A stretch of 59,591 nt of DNA. It comes from DRKI01 sp011051875 (GTDB lineage Bacteria; Desulfobacterota; Desulfobulbia; Desulfobulbales; Desulfobulbaceae). Both the position numbers and the translations under genes were made by a program. Under the pieces are notes generated by a model. That model ran no database searches, was not told the origin of the DNA, and saw only the letters and a program-made list of their open reading frames with translations. Location: NCBI GenBank assembly GCA_026990385.1, contig JALXDL010000068.1, positions 1-59,591 on the forward strand, in the 5' to 3' direction. Shown here piece by piece: positions 43,630 through 53,860 of this stretch (within the stretch, counting starts at the first letter, position 1; each line of letters starts with the position of its first letter).

Positions 43630-45209
43630 CAACTGTGCAGAACGGCCTGAAGAACACGGCTTCCCTCCAGGAAGGCAGGCTGCCCTCCTGGCTTGCCAAC
43701 CTCTTTCTTTTCGGTCTGCTGGTGACCCTTGTCCTGGCGGCCTTTCAGTGGCAGATGCACCGCATCAACGCCGCCATGCAGCACAATGCGGCGGAACGTT
43801 CCCGCCTGGTGGCCGGTGTGATCGAGGAAAATCTCCGCAACGCAGCACTGGCCGAGCAGACTTTCGAGGAGATCATCAGGAGTTTTCTGGACGAAAAGTC
43901 CCGTTTCATCGAATACCTTGACTCCATTGAACCGTTACGGCCCGGAGAGCTGACCGCCCTGGCCAGGGAGAGCGGCCTTGTCGGCATCATCCTTGTCCGG
44001 CCCTCCGGGATCACCATCACGGGACCGGACGGATGGCTGAGCCGCATCCCGGACTGCGCCCCATCCCCTTCATCGATCCATTACGACCGAAAAAAACAGA
44101 TCGGATACACGATCTATCCGCCAGACAGCCAGGAGGCGAACCTTTCCTGTATCATCGTCGGCATTGACGCGGCAAAGATCCTGGCATTCCGTGACAAAAC
44201 CGCGCTGCCCGTACTCCTGGCCACCCTGTCGGCCCTGCCCGGCATCAACTATGTCCGGATGGAGACCGCCGGCCGCGAGGGTACGACTGACTCAAAACAT
44301 GTCAGTCTGATCCTGCAGAACGGTACCTACACCGCCGAAACCAGGGTCCGGACCTCCAGGGGCACGCTGGTTGTCGGCCTGGATGCGCAGCACTTCGTCA
44401 GCCGCCGGACCGCTCTGCGCAACCAGTTTGTTCTCTTCGGCCTGCTCCTGCTCGCACTCGGGACCTTTTTTTCCTTTCTCCTCTACAGGCACCAGAAAAA
44501 AGATCTGGAGCGGACAAGGAACTTCGAACGGCTCATGGCCCGTGAACATGAGGCCGCCGCCCTGGGACGTGCCACGGCCACCATTGCCCACGAGGTCCGC
44601 AACCCCCTCAATGCGATCAACATGGGGCTGCAGCGCCTGAGCATGGAATCCGACAACCTGACGCCGGACCAGGAAAAGCTGATCAGCGCCATGCGGGAGG
44701 CCGTGGACCGGACCGCAACCATTGTCACCGAACTGCAGCGCTTCGCCAGGGACTTGCGGCCCAAGCGCGCCCGGTTCAGGATCGACCGGATGATCCGGCA
44801 GCAGTGTACACTCTATGAGCCCCTGTGCAGGCAGTTCGGCATTGATCTCACCTGCAGCCCCGACTTTGACCGCGAGTTTGCCGGAGACAGGAAACTGCTC
44901 GCCGAACTGGTGGAAAACCTGCTCAAAAACAGTATCGAGTCCCAGCCTGACGGAGGCTGGATCAGGATAGCTCTCCAGGCGGAAGGAGATCTGCTGGTCC
45001 TGGAGATAACCAACAGGGGATTCAACTTGTCTCCCGAAGAATGCCAGCGGCTGGGGGAGCCCTATTTCACCACCAGGGCCCGTGGGACCGGTCTCGGCCT
45101 GGCCCTGTGCCGACGTATCGCCGAGGCCCACGACGGCAGGCTTGTCTTTCTGCCGGACCCGGACGCCGGAATCCTCACCATCCGGCTGGAACTGCCCCTT
45201 GAGCAATAA
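43626..45209 (+). CDS. Membrane sensor histidine kinase
   Basis: The 527-residue kinase has a membrane segment at about residues 25-44, a periplasmic sensor domain of about 220 residues, a second membrane segment at about 265-287, a short linker, a HisKA domain with the phosphorylated His in TIAHEVRNPLNAI (about residue 322), and an HATPase_c domain with N-box ELVENLLKNSIES and G-box GTGLGLALC. It resembles ZraS/AtoS-type kinases that pair with sigma-54 regulators. The signal is unknown. The regulator gene follows after 64 bases, so they are a cognate pair. Confidence 0.94.
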   Translation: MTTVQNGLKNTASLQEGRLPSWLANLFLFGLLVTLVLAAFQWQMHRINAAMQHNAAERSRLVAGVIEENLRNAALAEQTFEEIIRSFLDEKSRFIEYLDSIEPLRPGELTALARESGLVGIILVRPSGITITGPDGWLSRIPDCAPSPSSIHYDRKKQIGYTIYPPDSQEANLSCIIVGIDAAKILAFRDKTALPVLLATLSALPGINYVRMETAGREGTTDSKHVSLILQNGTYTAETRVRTSRGTLVVGLDAQHFVSRRTALRNQFVLFGLLLLALGTFFSFLLYRHQKKDLERTRNFERLMAREHEAAALGRATATIAHEVRNPLNAINMGLQRLSMESDNLTPDQEKLISAMREAVDRTATIVTELQRFARDLRPKRARFRIDRMIRQQCTLYEPLCRQFGIDLTCSPDFDREFAGDRKLLAELVENLLKNSIESQPDGGWIRIALQAEGDLLVLEITNRGFNLSPEECQRLGEPYFTTRARGTGLGLALCRRIAEAHDGRLVFLPDPDAGILTIRLELPLEQ

Positions 45210-45273
45210 GGAATGCCCGGCAGGTGCAGGTTGCAGTCCCGGCAGCTCTCATCCGGAAACAACCGCAAGGAAC

Positions 45274-46611
45274 ATGGCCATGAACATACTGATCGTTGAT
45301 GACGAGGAACTGCAGCGAACCATGCTGCAGGGATTTCTGGAGAAGCAGGGATACCGTGTGTTTGCCGCTGCAGACGGGCCAGGGGCGCTGCAGTTGTTCA
45401 TGGCACACCCCATGGACCTGGTGCTCCTCGACCATCGCATGCCGATGATGAGCGGCGACGAACTGCTGGCAAAGATCAAAAAGATCAATCCTATGGTGCG
45501 GGCCATGATGATCACCGCCTTCGGCGCCGTGGATACCGCGGTCCGGGTCATGCAGCTCGGAGCCGACGACTTTCTCGAAAAACCGGTGGACCTGGAACTC
45601 CTGCTGGACAAAATCAGGCAACTGGAAGAGAAGATCATGGTGGATCAGGACGTGAACCACGTGGAAGAGGCCATGAACATGGACGAGCTGCCGGTGCGCA
45701 TTGCCGGCGACTCGGCGGCCATGAAGGAACTCCTTTCCATGGTCCGCCGTGCCGCACCGACACCATGGACCGTCCTGATCCGTGGCGAGACCGGAACCGG
45801 CAAGGAACTGATCGCCCGCCTTATCCATCGGCTGAGTCCAAGAAAGGAGGGCCCCTTCATCGAGCTCAACTGTGCGGCAATACCGGAAAACCTCTTTGAA
45901 TCGGAGCTGTTTGGACACGAAAAGGGGGCATTTACCGGCGCAACAGCCAGACGGCGGGGGGTCTTTGAACAGGCTGCCGGAGGCACCCTCTTTCTCGACG
46001 AGGCAGGGGAGCTGCCCCTGGCAATGCAGGCCAAGCTGCTGCGGGCCCTGCAGGAGAAGACCATCACCCGGATCGGCGGCGAACAGCCCCTGGCCGTGGA
46101 CGTGCGGATCATAGCCGCCACCAACCGCGACCTGAAAAAGATGGTGGACGAAGGTGACTTCCGGGAAGACCTCTACTTCCGGCTCAACGTCATCGAGCTG
46201 GAGCTGCCGCCTCTACGCAGGCGCAAGGAAGACCTGCCGGCCCTGGTCGATTTTTTTCTCGAGCGCTACAACAGTCGGGCCGTGTTTGACAACGAGGCCA
46301 TGACCCAACTCGCCAAGTACGATTACCCGGGCAACATCAGGGAGCTGGAACACATCATCCAGCGGACCATCACCCTGGCCCGCTCCGCCACCATCACCAT
46401 GCGTGACCTGCCGGCAGAGGTTCGCAACTTCCGGGGCAGACAACAGACCGGCAACCTGAACGAGCGGCTGGCCGAGCTGGAACGGCAACTGCTGCTCGAT
46501 GCCCTGGAGGCGGCCGATTGGGTCCAGACCAGGGCCGCAGCCGCCCTGGGCATCAGCGAACGTGTTCTGCGCTACCGGATGTCCCGCCTGGGCATCACCA
46601 GGAAAAAATGA
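45274..46611 (+). CDS. Sigma-54-dependent response regulator (ZraR/AtoC type)
   Basis: The 445-residue protein has a receiver domain with phospho-acceptor Asp in LVLLDHRMP (about residue 53), a sigma-54 activation domain with Walker A GETGTGKE and an intact GAFTGA loop, and a Fis-type helix-turn-helix (RAAAALGISERVLRYRMSRLG). Starts at 45274 and 45280 are both possible; AAGGA lies three or nine bases upstream. It is the partner of the kinase encoded directly before it and probably controls sigma-54 promoters, possibly that of its own operon. Confidence 0.95.
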   Translation: MAMNILIVDDEELQRTMLQGFLEKQGYRVFAAADGPGALQLFMAHPMDLVLLDHRMPMMSGDELLAKIKKINPMVRAMMITAFGAVDTAVRVMQLGADDFLEKPVDLELLLDKIRQLEEKIMVDQDVNHVEEAMNMDELPVRIAGDSAAMKELLSMVRRAAPTPWTVLIRGETGTGKELIARLIHRLSPRKEGPFIELNCAAIPENLFESELFGHEKGAFTGATARRRGVFEQAAGGTLFLDEAGELPLAMQAKLLRALQEKTITRIGGEQPLAVDVRIIAATNRDLKKMVDEGDFREDLYFRLNVIELELPPLRRRKEDLPALVDFFLERYNSRAVFDNEAMTQLAKYDYPGNIRELEHIIQRTITLARSATITMRDLPAEVRNFRGRQQTGNLNERLAELERQLLLDALEAADWVQTRAAAALGISERVLRYRMSRLGITRKK

Positions 46612-46661
46612 TATACCCTCCGGGCATTTTCCCCGGCCGGTGATCCGTCCTCACCTGTCAC

Positions 46662-46715
46662 CCGGGTGCCATCACCCTGGCCTTATCCCCGGATTGTAAA
46701 CGGGTACTGATCGCC
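46662..46715 (+). repeat. Dispersed intergenic repeat, copy B
   Basis: This stretch in the 106-base gap between the regulator and the convergent tilS gene resembles copy A at 21383-21436, with GGGTGC, ATCACC, TGGC, TTATC, TGTAA and GGTTAC/GGGTAC blocks in the same order. A further partial match (TTCCAGGGTAACCGTTCACCGG) is seen on the minus strand at the window start, 1-37, after trxC. All three lie just after a gene end. Confidence 0.45.
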
Positions 46716-46717
46716 TG

Positions 46718-47758
46718 CTATGGGGTGTCGGCCAACCGTCCCCGCCAGGGAGCCCGGCCCCTGGGATAGGAAAACTCGAGGACATCCCGCCGCACCCCCA
46801 CCCGCAGCCCCCGGCTCAGGTGCAGTTCTCTTCCCGCTTCACCATGGATCGCGGCATCCACGACTGTAATAATGTGGGCATAGCGGGCCCGGCTGCCGAG
46901 CCGCCAGAGGATCCGTTCCACCAGCCGGCGCTGCAGGGCGGACGGCAACCGCCGGAACCCGTCCCGTTCAAGCACACAGGCCGCTTCCCCTGCCGGTCCC
47001 TGCCTGTCGCGCCACCCCACCATCCTCTCCCATGCCTCTCCGGTCAGGCTATCGAGCAGGACCTCGTCCTCAGCCAGTGAGGAGGCGGTCTTGAGCAGCG
47101 CCTTTCTGATACCATGGTCAAACCGCTGTTCCAGGAACGGCAGCAGCTCGTGCCGGACCCGGTTACGCAGGAACCGGAGGTCACGGTTGCTGGAATCCAC
47201 GCAGAACTCGATTCCCCGATCCTTGAGATAGGCCAGAATCCGGTCCCTGGTCACCCCGAGCAGCGGCCGCACCACCCTGCCGCTCACCGGCCGCATGCCC
47301 GACAGCCCGCTGCGTCCGCTGCCGCGGATAAGCCGGATCAGTATCTCCTCGACCTGATCATCGGCGGTATGGCCGACACAGATCACCCCCCGCTCCAGCC
47401 GGCCGGCGATCTGACTCAGGGCCTGGTAGCGCACCTCCCTGGCGCCATGCTCAAGGGAGAGCCTCTGTTCCCGGACCCGGGCCCCGGCATCCACCCGGAC
47501 AACGCGGCAGCTCAGGCCAAGCGCCTGCGCCGCTTTCCGTACCAGGGCGATCTCCGCCCCGGTCTCCTCCGGCCGCAGACCATGGTCCACATACACCGCA
47601 TGCAGGCCGGCATCAAGAATATTGCGCAGCGAGGCCAAAATATGGAGCAGGGCCATGGAATCGGGACCGCCGGAGACACCGATCACCACGTCCCTTCCGG
47701 AAAGGGGAAGGTCGTTTTCAGCAATGATCTGCCGGATCGTCAGTTCAAGCCGGTGCAT
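46718..47758 (-). CDS. tilS: tRNA(Ile)-lysidine synthetase
   Basis: TilS attaches lysine to cytidine 34 of tRNA-Ile(CAU) so that it reads AUA; it is essential in most bacteria. The 346-residue protein has the PP-loop SGGPDSMALLH at about residues 30-40, followed by YVDHGLRPE, CVGHTADDQVEE with the zinc/substrate region, and LIRGSGRSGLSGM. The C-terminal tRNA-binding part is of moderate length. The gene converges on the regulator gene and is divergent from the HPt gene. Confidence 0.94.
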   Translation of the reverse strand: MHRLELTIRQIIAENDLPLSGRDVVIGVSGGPDSMALLHILASLRNILDAGLHAVYVDHGLRPEETGAEIALVRKAAQALGLSCRVVRVDAGARVREQRLSLEHGAREVRYQALSQIAGRLERGVICVGHTADDQVEEILIRLIRGSGRSGLSGMRPVSGRVVRPLLGVTRDRILAYLKDRGIEFCVDSSNRDLRFLRNRVRHELLPFLEQRFDHGIRKALLKTASSLAEDEVLLDSLTGEAWERMVGWRDRQGPAGEAACVLERDGFRRLPSALQRRLVERILWRLGSRARYAHIITVVDAAIHGEAGRELHLSRGLRVGVRRDVLEFSYPRGRAPWRGRLADTP

Positions 47759-47871
47759 ATGTGTCCGGAGCAGGGGCCGGGAACACGTTGAAGGGCGAAA
47801 GAAAATGAGCTATCATTATCATTGGTGATTGCCGGCGGGATGCCGACAGAGAAAGATAACGGAGCAACACC

Positions 47872-48225
47872 ATGAAAGGGCAAACATACCGGCAGACGAT
47901 CCGGGAACACCTCGGCTCTGCCTACCTGCTGCCAGAAGAAAAGATCGATTCCGTCCTGCCCGCCTTCCTGGACACACTCCTGACCCACATGTTGCGCCTG
48001 GAAAAAAATCTCCTGGACAATGACCTGGAACTGCTCGCCAAGTCAGGGCACGTGCTCAAGGGGGCCCTGCTCAATCTCGGCCTGCACGAACTCGCCGACA
48101 TGGCGCATGCCATTGAACAGTGTTGCGGGACACCGCAGGCTGTCACCGAACTGCCGCAGCAGGTGGCCAGGCTCAAGGAAGAGATCGCCTCCTTCACCAG
48201 GCAGGCCCCCAGATCACCATTCTGA
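47872..48225 (+). CDS. HPt phosphotransfer protein
   Basis: The 117-residue, fully helical protein contains a histidine phosphotransfer signature: SGHVLKGALLNLGL, with His in the position that accepts phosphate in Hpt domains (about residue 59). There is no receiver or kinase domain. Such lone HPt proteins shuttle phosphate between a hybrid kinase and a response regulator. No hybrid kinase is encoded nearby, so the partners are elsewhere. GGAG lies seven bases before the ATG. Confidence 0.82.
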   Translation: MKGQTYRQTIREHLGSAYLLPEEKIDSVLPAFLDTLLTHMLRLEKNLLDNDLELLAKSGHVLKGALLNLGLHELADMAHAIEQCCGTPQAVTELPQQVARLKEEIASFTRQAPRSPF

Positions 48226-48307
48226 ACCCGGGTGACCGCCGGGCCGGATACCCTCCCTCCGCACTCCCGCGCCCCGATGATCGAGGTCCGGCCGGACCCC
48301 CTCTCAC

Positions 48308-48526
48308 CTACCTGGAGTCGTCACCCCGATCGTTGACGTCATCCAGCAGGCCGAAAAACTTGCAGCCATAATAGATGGAGACCAGCAGGACGACTCCGCC
48401 GACAAGACCATCAAAGGCCCGTTCGGTCATTGATCCGATCCCGGCAGCCACACGGATATTGACGACAAACCAGACAATGCCGGCAAGCAGCCACAATATA
48501 GCGTTGTTGGATTGGTTGCTGTTCAT
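48308..48526 (-). CDS. Small two-helix membrane protein
   Basis: I do not recognise this 72-residue protein. It has two hydrophobic segments, around NAILWLLAGIVWFVVN and GLVGGVVLLVSIYYGCKF, and ends with a charged DDVNDRGDDSR tail. GGAGG lies eight bases before the ATG at 48526, which supports translation. Confidence 0.65.
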   Translation of the reverse strand: MNSNQSNNAILWLLAGIVWFVVNIRVAAGIGSMTERAFDGLVGGVVLLVSIYYGCKFFGLLDDVNDRGDDSR

Positions 48527-48585
48527 AGCCACATCCTCCGGGCACCGCTTTCCGTCCCGGGGAAAGAATGCCCTGGTTTCTGTTG

Positions 48586-48646
48586 TTTTTCCGGGGAAGA
48601 TATCTTCCCGGTAGTCCGGCCATGGCGGCGGGACAGCCTCTGTCCC
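48586..48646. repeat. Two hairpins in the gap between pntB and the small membrane protein gene
   Basis: A near-perfect palindrome, CCGGGGAAGATATCTTCCCGG (one bulge), begins near 48591. A second hairpin GGGACAG-CCT-CTGTCCC lies at 48630-48646. Both lie in the 203-base gap downstream of pntB on the minus strand. Neither has a following T-run; they may act as rho-assisted or mRNA-stabilising structures. Confidence 0.5.
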
Positions 48647-48729
48647 GTACCCGACGCAGCCATCCGCCGGAAAGCAGGACCATCCCGTTTCCAGTATATG
48701 TCCCTGCACTCCAAGTTTCCAGTCGGGAA

Positions 48730-50114
<1,385 letters not shown>

Positions 50115-50118
<4 letters not shown>

Positions 50119-50408
50119 TTGGCACCTCCCTCATCCTTTTTCTTGAACATTTCGAGCATCCGGTTGGTCACGGCGTAACCGCCCACCACGTTGATGGTGG
50201 CGAAGATGACCGCCAGGGTACCGAGAAAGGCGGTGAAGCCGTGGTGGTCTGTCTGCAGCGATGCCAGGGCGCCGATGAGGGTAATGCCGGAAATCGCGTT
50301 GGACCCGGACATGAGCGGTGTGTGCAGGATGGACGGAACCTTGGAGATCAGTTCAAAACCGAGAAAGATCGCCAGGACAAAGACAAAGGTCAGGTAAACC
50401 GCTTCCAT
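50115..50408 (-). CDS. pntAB: NAD(P) transhydrogenase, small membrane subunit (PntA part 2)
   Basis: The 97-residue protein carries the dIIa membrane segments that in two-subunit transhydrogenases form the end of PntA: about three helices, with FELISKVPSILHTPLMSGSN and GTLAVIFATINVVGGY as signatures. Splitting this into a separate subunit is common in alphaproteobacteria and some others. I chose the ATG at 50408, with GAGGAA four bases upstream, over the GTG at 50420 that overlaps the pntA stop. Confidence 0.92.
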
Positions 50409-50416
50409 GGGGTTCC

Positions 50417-51553
50417 TCACTTTTTCATGATGCTCTTGTAGGTCTCACTGAACAGGGCGCCGTCATGGGTGATGAGCGCTCCCCGGATGATCTCGTTTTC
50501 CAGGTCCAGCCGGAAGGTTCCGGCCTCCCGGTCCCAGAAATGATCGACAAAGTTGCCCAGGTTGGCGGAATACATCTGGCTCGCGGTCCGGGCCACACGG
50601 CCGGGCAGGTTGCCCAGGCCGATCACCTTGACACCCTCGATGTCCACCACCTTGTCCACCTCGGACCCCTCCACGTTGCCGCCGGTCTCCACCGCCATAT
50701 CGACGATGACGCTGCCCGGCTGCATGCCGGCGATGATGGGACGGTCGATGATCCGGGGAGCGGGCCGGCCGAAGAGCTGGGCCGTGGTGATGACCACGTC
50801 GGCCTGGGCGCAGGCCCTGGCCATGCCCTCCTTCTGTTTCTGGAGCTGCTCCGGGGTGAGTTCCTTGGCATAGCCGTCCTTGGTCTGGCCGGTCTCGCCC
50901 AGGTCCACCTTGACGAACTTGGCCCCCAGGGACCTGACCTGTTCCTCCACCACCGGCCGGGTATCAAAGGCCTCGACCCGGGCGCCGAGCCTGCGGGCCG
51001 TGGCAATGGCCTGCAGGCCGGCCACGCCGACCCCGATGATGAAGACCCGCGCCGGCTTGATGGTGCCGGCCGGGGTGGTCATCATGGGAAAGACCTTGTC
51101 CAGGTGATCCTGGGCCAGGATCACCGCCACATAGCCACCCAGGTTGGCCTGGGAGCTGAGCACGTCCATCTTCTGGGCCACGGTGGAGCGGGGAATCATC
51201 TCCAGGCTGACCGCGCTGATTCCCGCCTCGACCAGGGCATCCACCAGTTCCTGCTCGTTGAAGGGATCGAGGTAACTGACATGGATGCAGCCGCGCTTCA
51301 TCCGCCCGATCTCCTCTTTCGGCGGCTTGCGCAGCCGGAGCACCATGTCGGCACTGCCGAGCATCTCCTCCCGCGACTTGCCGATGACCGCCCCGGCAGC
51401 GGTATAGTCGCTGTCCTGGTGACGGCAGGTCAGCCCGGTCCCGGTCTCGACAACGACCTCGGCACCGAGCTTGACCAGCTTGGCCACTGTGGGCGGGATC
51501 ATGGGCACCCGGGTCTCACCCGGATGAGTCTCTTTCATCACCGCGATCTTCAT
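50417..51553 (-). CDS. pntA: NAD(P) transhydrogenase subunit alpha part 1
   Basis: The 378-residue soluble dI domain binds NAD(H). It starts MKIAVMKETHPGETRV, like alanine dehydrogenase and PntA. The Rossmann motif FIIGVGVAGLQAIATARRLG is near residue 170, the mobile loop region follows, and VIVDMAVETGGNVEG is typical of PntA. AAGGAG lies eight bases before the ATG. It is first in pntA-pntAB-pntB. The 219 bases upstream hold an AT-rich patch with palindromes TTGTATACAA and GAATGGCTATTC (51718-51743), a plausible promoter or operator site. Confidence 0.95.
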   Translation of the reverse strand: MKIAVMKETHPGETRVPMIPPTVAKLVKLGAEVVVETGTGLTCRHQDSDYTAAGAVIGKSREEMLGSADMVLRLRKPPKEEIGRMKRGCIHVSYLDPFNEQELVDALVEAGISAVSLEMIPRSTVAQKMDVLSSQANLGGYVAVILAQDHLDKVFPMMTTPAGTIKPARVFIIGVGVAGLQAIATARRLGARVEAFDTRPVVEEQVRSLGAKFVKVDLGETGQTKDGYAKELTPEQLQKQKEGMARACAQADVVITTAQLFGRPAPRIIDRPIIAGMQPGSVIVDMAVETGGNVEGSEVDKVVDIEGVKVIGLGNLPGRVARTASQMYSANLGNFVDHFWDREAGTFRLDLENEIIRGALITHDGALFSETYKSIMKK

Positions 51554-51772
51554 AGAGCAACTCCTTGGCATGACCGAAAGGCTGATTCCCGGAGCCCGGG
51601 CAGCAATGCCCTCCGGGGCATGCGGGCCTTCCACCGGGCTGCCGGTTTTCCCGCAGATTTCCCGGCCCGGGACACCATCTGCAGGCCGGAATCACGGACG
51701 CAGTTCCCGTAAAAATAATGAATGGCTATTCAGAATTGTATACAACCAGGCAGGGCCGCCTGTCAAGACAAA

Positions 51773-53215
51773 TCACCGGAGACGGGACAGTAACCGTTGG
51801 TGGATATTATCAAATCCGCCATTGGAGAGGATGGCGACCACGTCGCCTTGCCGGCAGTGGGCGCCGAGATGATCAAGGATCGCGTCGGTATCGGGAAAGT
51901 AGAGGGCCTGCTTCCCCTGCGCCTCCAGGTCCCGGACCAGGCGGGATGAGGAGAACTGCTCCCCGGCGGGCACGTTGTCCAGGGGGACGTGTTCCCGCAC
52001 CACCACCAGGTCGGCGCCGTCAAAGGCGCCGGCGTACTGATCCTGGAATATGGCGCGGCGGCTGGAATTGGTCCTGGGCTCGAAGACCACGATCAGCCTG
52101 CGGTCCGGCCAGGCCAGCCGCAGGGCCCTGACCGTCTCCCGGACCGCGGTGGGATGGTGGGCAAAATCGTCGATCACGGTGACACCGCCGGCCGTGCCGC
52201 GTACCTGCTGCCGCCGCCTGACGCCCTCAAACGAGGCCAGGCCGATACCGATGGTTTCCACGCCAACGCCGAGGTGGTCCATGAGGGCAATGACGGCCAG
52301 GGCATTGAGTCCGTTGTGGAGCCCGGGCATGGGCAGGGTGAAGCGGCCGTAGAGTCGGCCGTCCCGGACGACGGAGAAACGGCTGTTCAACCCCTCCACT
52401 TCCAGGTCCCTGAGTTGCCAGCAACACTGATCGCCCGTGCCATAAGAGATCACCGGGCAGGCGGCCAGCCCGGCGACCCCGGCCACCACCGGATCATCGA
52501 GACAGGCGACCAGGGCCCCGTCTTCGGGGATCAGGCGGACGAAGCGGGCAAACGAATCCCTGATCATGTCGAGATCAGAGAAGATATCAGCATGGTCGAA
52601 CTCGATGGAGGTGAGGATGGCGCAGTGGGGCCGGTAGTGCAGGAACTTGGAGACCTTGTTGAAAAAGGCGGTATCGTACTCGTCGCCCTCGACCACGAAC
52701 CAGGGACCGGAGCCGACCAGGGAATTGCGGCCAAAGGCCTCGACAATGCCGCCGATCATGAAGCCGGGCCCGGCGCCGGCCCGGTGCAGGGCCGTGGCCA
52801 GGAGCGACGAGGTGGTGGTCTTGCCGTGGGTCCCGGCCACCACCAGTGGCCTGCGGGCCTGGAGGAAAAAGGCGGCCAGGGCCTGGGGCATGGAGAGATA
52901 AGGGATCTCCAGTTCGGCCAGGCGGACCGCCTCCGGGTTGACCGCGCGGATGACGTTGCCGACAATGACCAGGTCCGGCCGCGGCTCCAGGTTGCGGGCG
53001 TCATAGCCGTCAAGCACGTCGATCCCGGCACCGGCCAGGAAATCGGACATGGGTGGATAGACATTGCTGTCCGATCCGGTGACACGGAACCCCTCGTCCT
53101 GCAGCATCCCGGCCAGGGCGGCCATACCGGTACCGCAGATCCCCATAACGTGGATATGATGCACCCCGGCCGGCAGCCGGTTCAGCGCCGGGTCGAGCCT
53201 GGCCTCATCACTCAT
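51773..53215 (-). CDS. mpl: UDP-MurNAc:L-Ala-gamma-D-Glu-meso-DAP ligase
   Basis: Mpl recycles murein tripeptide by joining it to UDP-MurNAc in the cytoplasm. The 480-residue protein is a Mur ligase: N-terminal HIHVMGICGTGMAALAGML, ATP loop AGTHGKTTTSSLLA, then VEGDEYDTAFFNKVSKFLHY, which distinguishes Mpl from MurC, and FEPRTNSSRRAIFQ near the C-terminus. The ATG overlaps the stop codon of the small upstream gene by four bases. Confidence 0.93.
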   Translation of the reverse strand: MSDEARLDPALNRLPAGVHHIHVMGICGTGMAALAGMLQDEGFRVTGSDSNVYPPMSDFLAGAGIDVLDGYDARNLEPRPDLVIVGNVIRAVNPEAVRLAELEIPYLSMPQALAAFFLQARRPLVVAGTHGKTTTSSLLATALHRAGAGPGFMIGGIVEAFGRNSLVGSGPWFVVEGDEYDTAFFNKVSKFLHYRPHCAILTSIEFDHADIFSDLDMIRDSFARFVRLIPEDGALVACLDDPVVAGVAGLAACPVISYGTGDQCCWQLRDLEVEGLNSRFSVVRDGRLYGRFTLPMPGLHNGLNALAVIALMDHLGVGVETIGIGLASFEGVRRRQQVRGTAGGVTVIDDFAHHPTAVRETVRALRLAWPDRRLIVVFEPRTNSSRRAIFQDQYAGAFDGADLVVVREHVPLDNVPAGEQFSSSRLVRDLEAQGKQALYFPDTDAILDHLGAHCRQGDVVAILSNGGFDNIHQRLLSRLR

Positions 53216-53397
53216 TCGTCACGCACCGACCGTCTGACCGTGGCATAGATCTTCTCGTAGGCCTCCTCGAAGTTGGCCGGTGTCAGGCGGCCGACCTCGA
53301 TGAACTTGACCACGATCTCCTTGGTGACCTTGAAAATCGCCTCGTCGGTGATGGGCCGGTTATACTGCTGCCGGTTTTTCTCCTTGTCCGCAGCCAC
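53212..53397 (-). CDS. Small conserved-looking protein upstream of mpl
   Basis: The 61-residue hydrophilic, helical protein shows no signal peptide and no known motif (core ITDEAIFKVTKEIVVKFIEV, then RLTPANFEEAYEKIYATV). The GTG at 53397 has AGGAG six bases upstream and the gene overlaps the mpl start by four bases (ATGA), which argues that it is translated. The function is unknown. Confidence 0.72.
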   Translation of the reverse strand: MAADKEKNRQQYNRPITDEAIFKVTKEIVVKFIEVGRLTPANFEEAYEKIYATVRRSVRDE

Positions 53398-53663
53398 GTC
53401 TTTCTCCTGGCTTCAGGGCAGTCGCCGCACCGCCCGGCGGCGGGCTGAAACCGTACCCTGGCTTGAGCGTTTCGGCCGTCTGCGACTGGTTATGAACAAC
53501 GGCTTCTCTTTTTTAAAAGTTGCAGATGGATGAAACCTTCCGGGACGTCCATCATGCCCCGGTCTGCTTCCCCGTGCGGTGTTCCATGCTGGCTGAACCC
53601 CGATAAAACACCACAGGGCCCGCATCCCGGGGCAAAGTGGAAACCGCTCCATCAAGGTCCTGA

Positions 53664-53721
53664 TAAAAAAAACCCCTGTTACCGGAAGAAGGCCAATTCT
53701 ACACCAGGTGTAACAGGGGTT
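53664..53721 (-). terminator. Rho-independent terminator
   Basis: On the minus strand, the 12-base arm AACCCCTGTTAC (53721-53710) pairs perfectly with GTAACAGGGGTT (53682-53671), followed by a run of seven T. The loop is long, 27 bases. It ends transcription coming from the secreted-protein gene or the RNA segment just upstream. Confidence 0.85.
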
Positions 53722-53860
53722 CCGTTCTCGCACGGGAAAAACCTCTGCAGCACTCCCCGGGAGAAACGATCTCCTGCCCTCCCTGTGCTCGGGTATCCCC
53801 GGCACGGGACTCTCAGGTCCCGGCCCCGCGCGGAGAGGGCGAACCACGCGGCCTGCCCCG
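53722..53860 (-). ncRNA. Structured RNA segment or 3' UTR before the terminator
   Basis: On the minus strand several hairpins occur in series between the secreted-protein gene and the terminator: GGGAC/GTCCC around CTGAGA, GTGC-GGG/CCC-GCAC, GGAGA/TCTCC around TCGTT and CCGT/ACGG around GCGAGA. A longer-range pairing GCCCTC/GAGGGC would enclose the first two. I compared it by eye with 6S, SRP, RNase P and common riboswitches and found no match. No ORF fits. It could be an sRNA processed from the 3' end of the upstream mRNA or an independent transcript. Confidence 0.4.

Noticed and set aside
53664..53860. 6S, SRP or RNase P RNA
   Set aside because: The key conserved sequences of these RNAs are not present, and the layout is a series of short hairpins rather than a long rod or the SRP tip.
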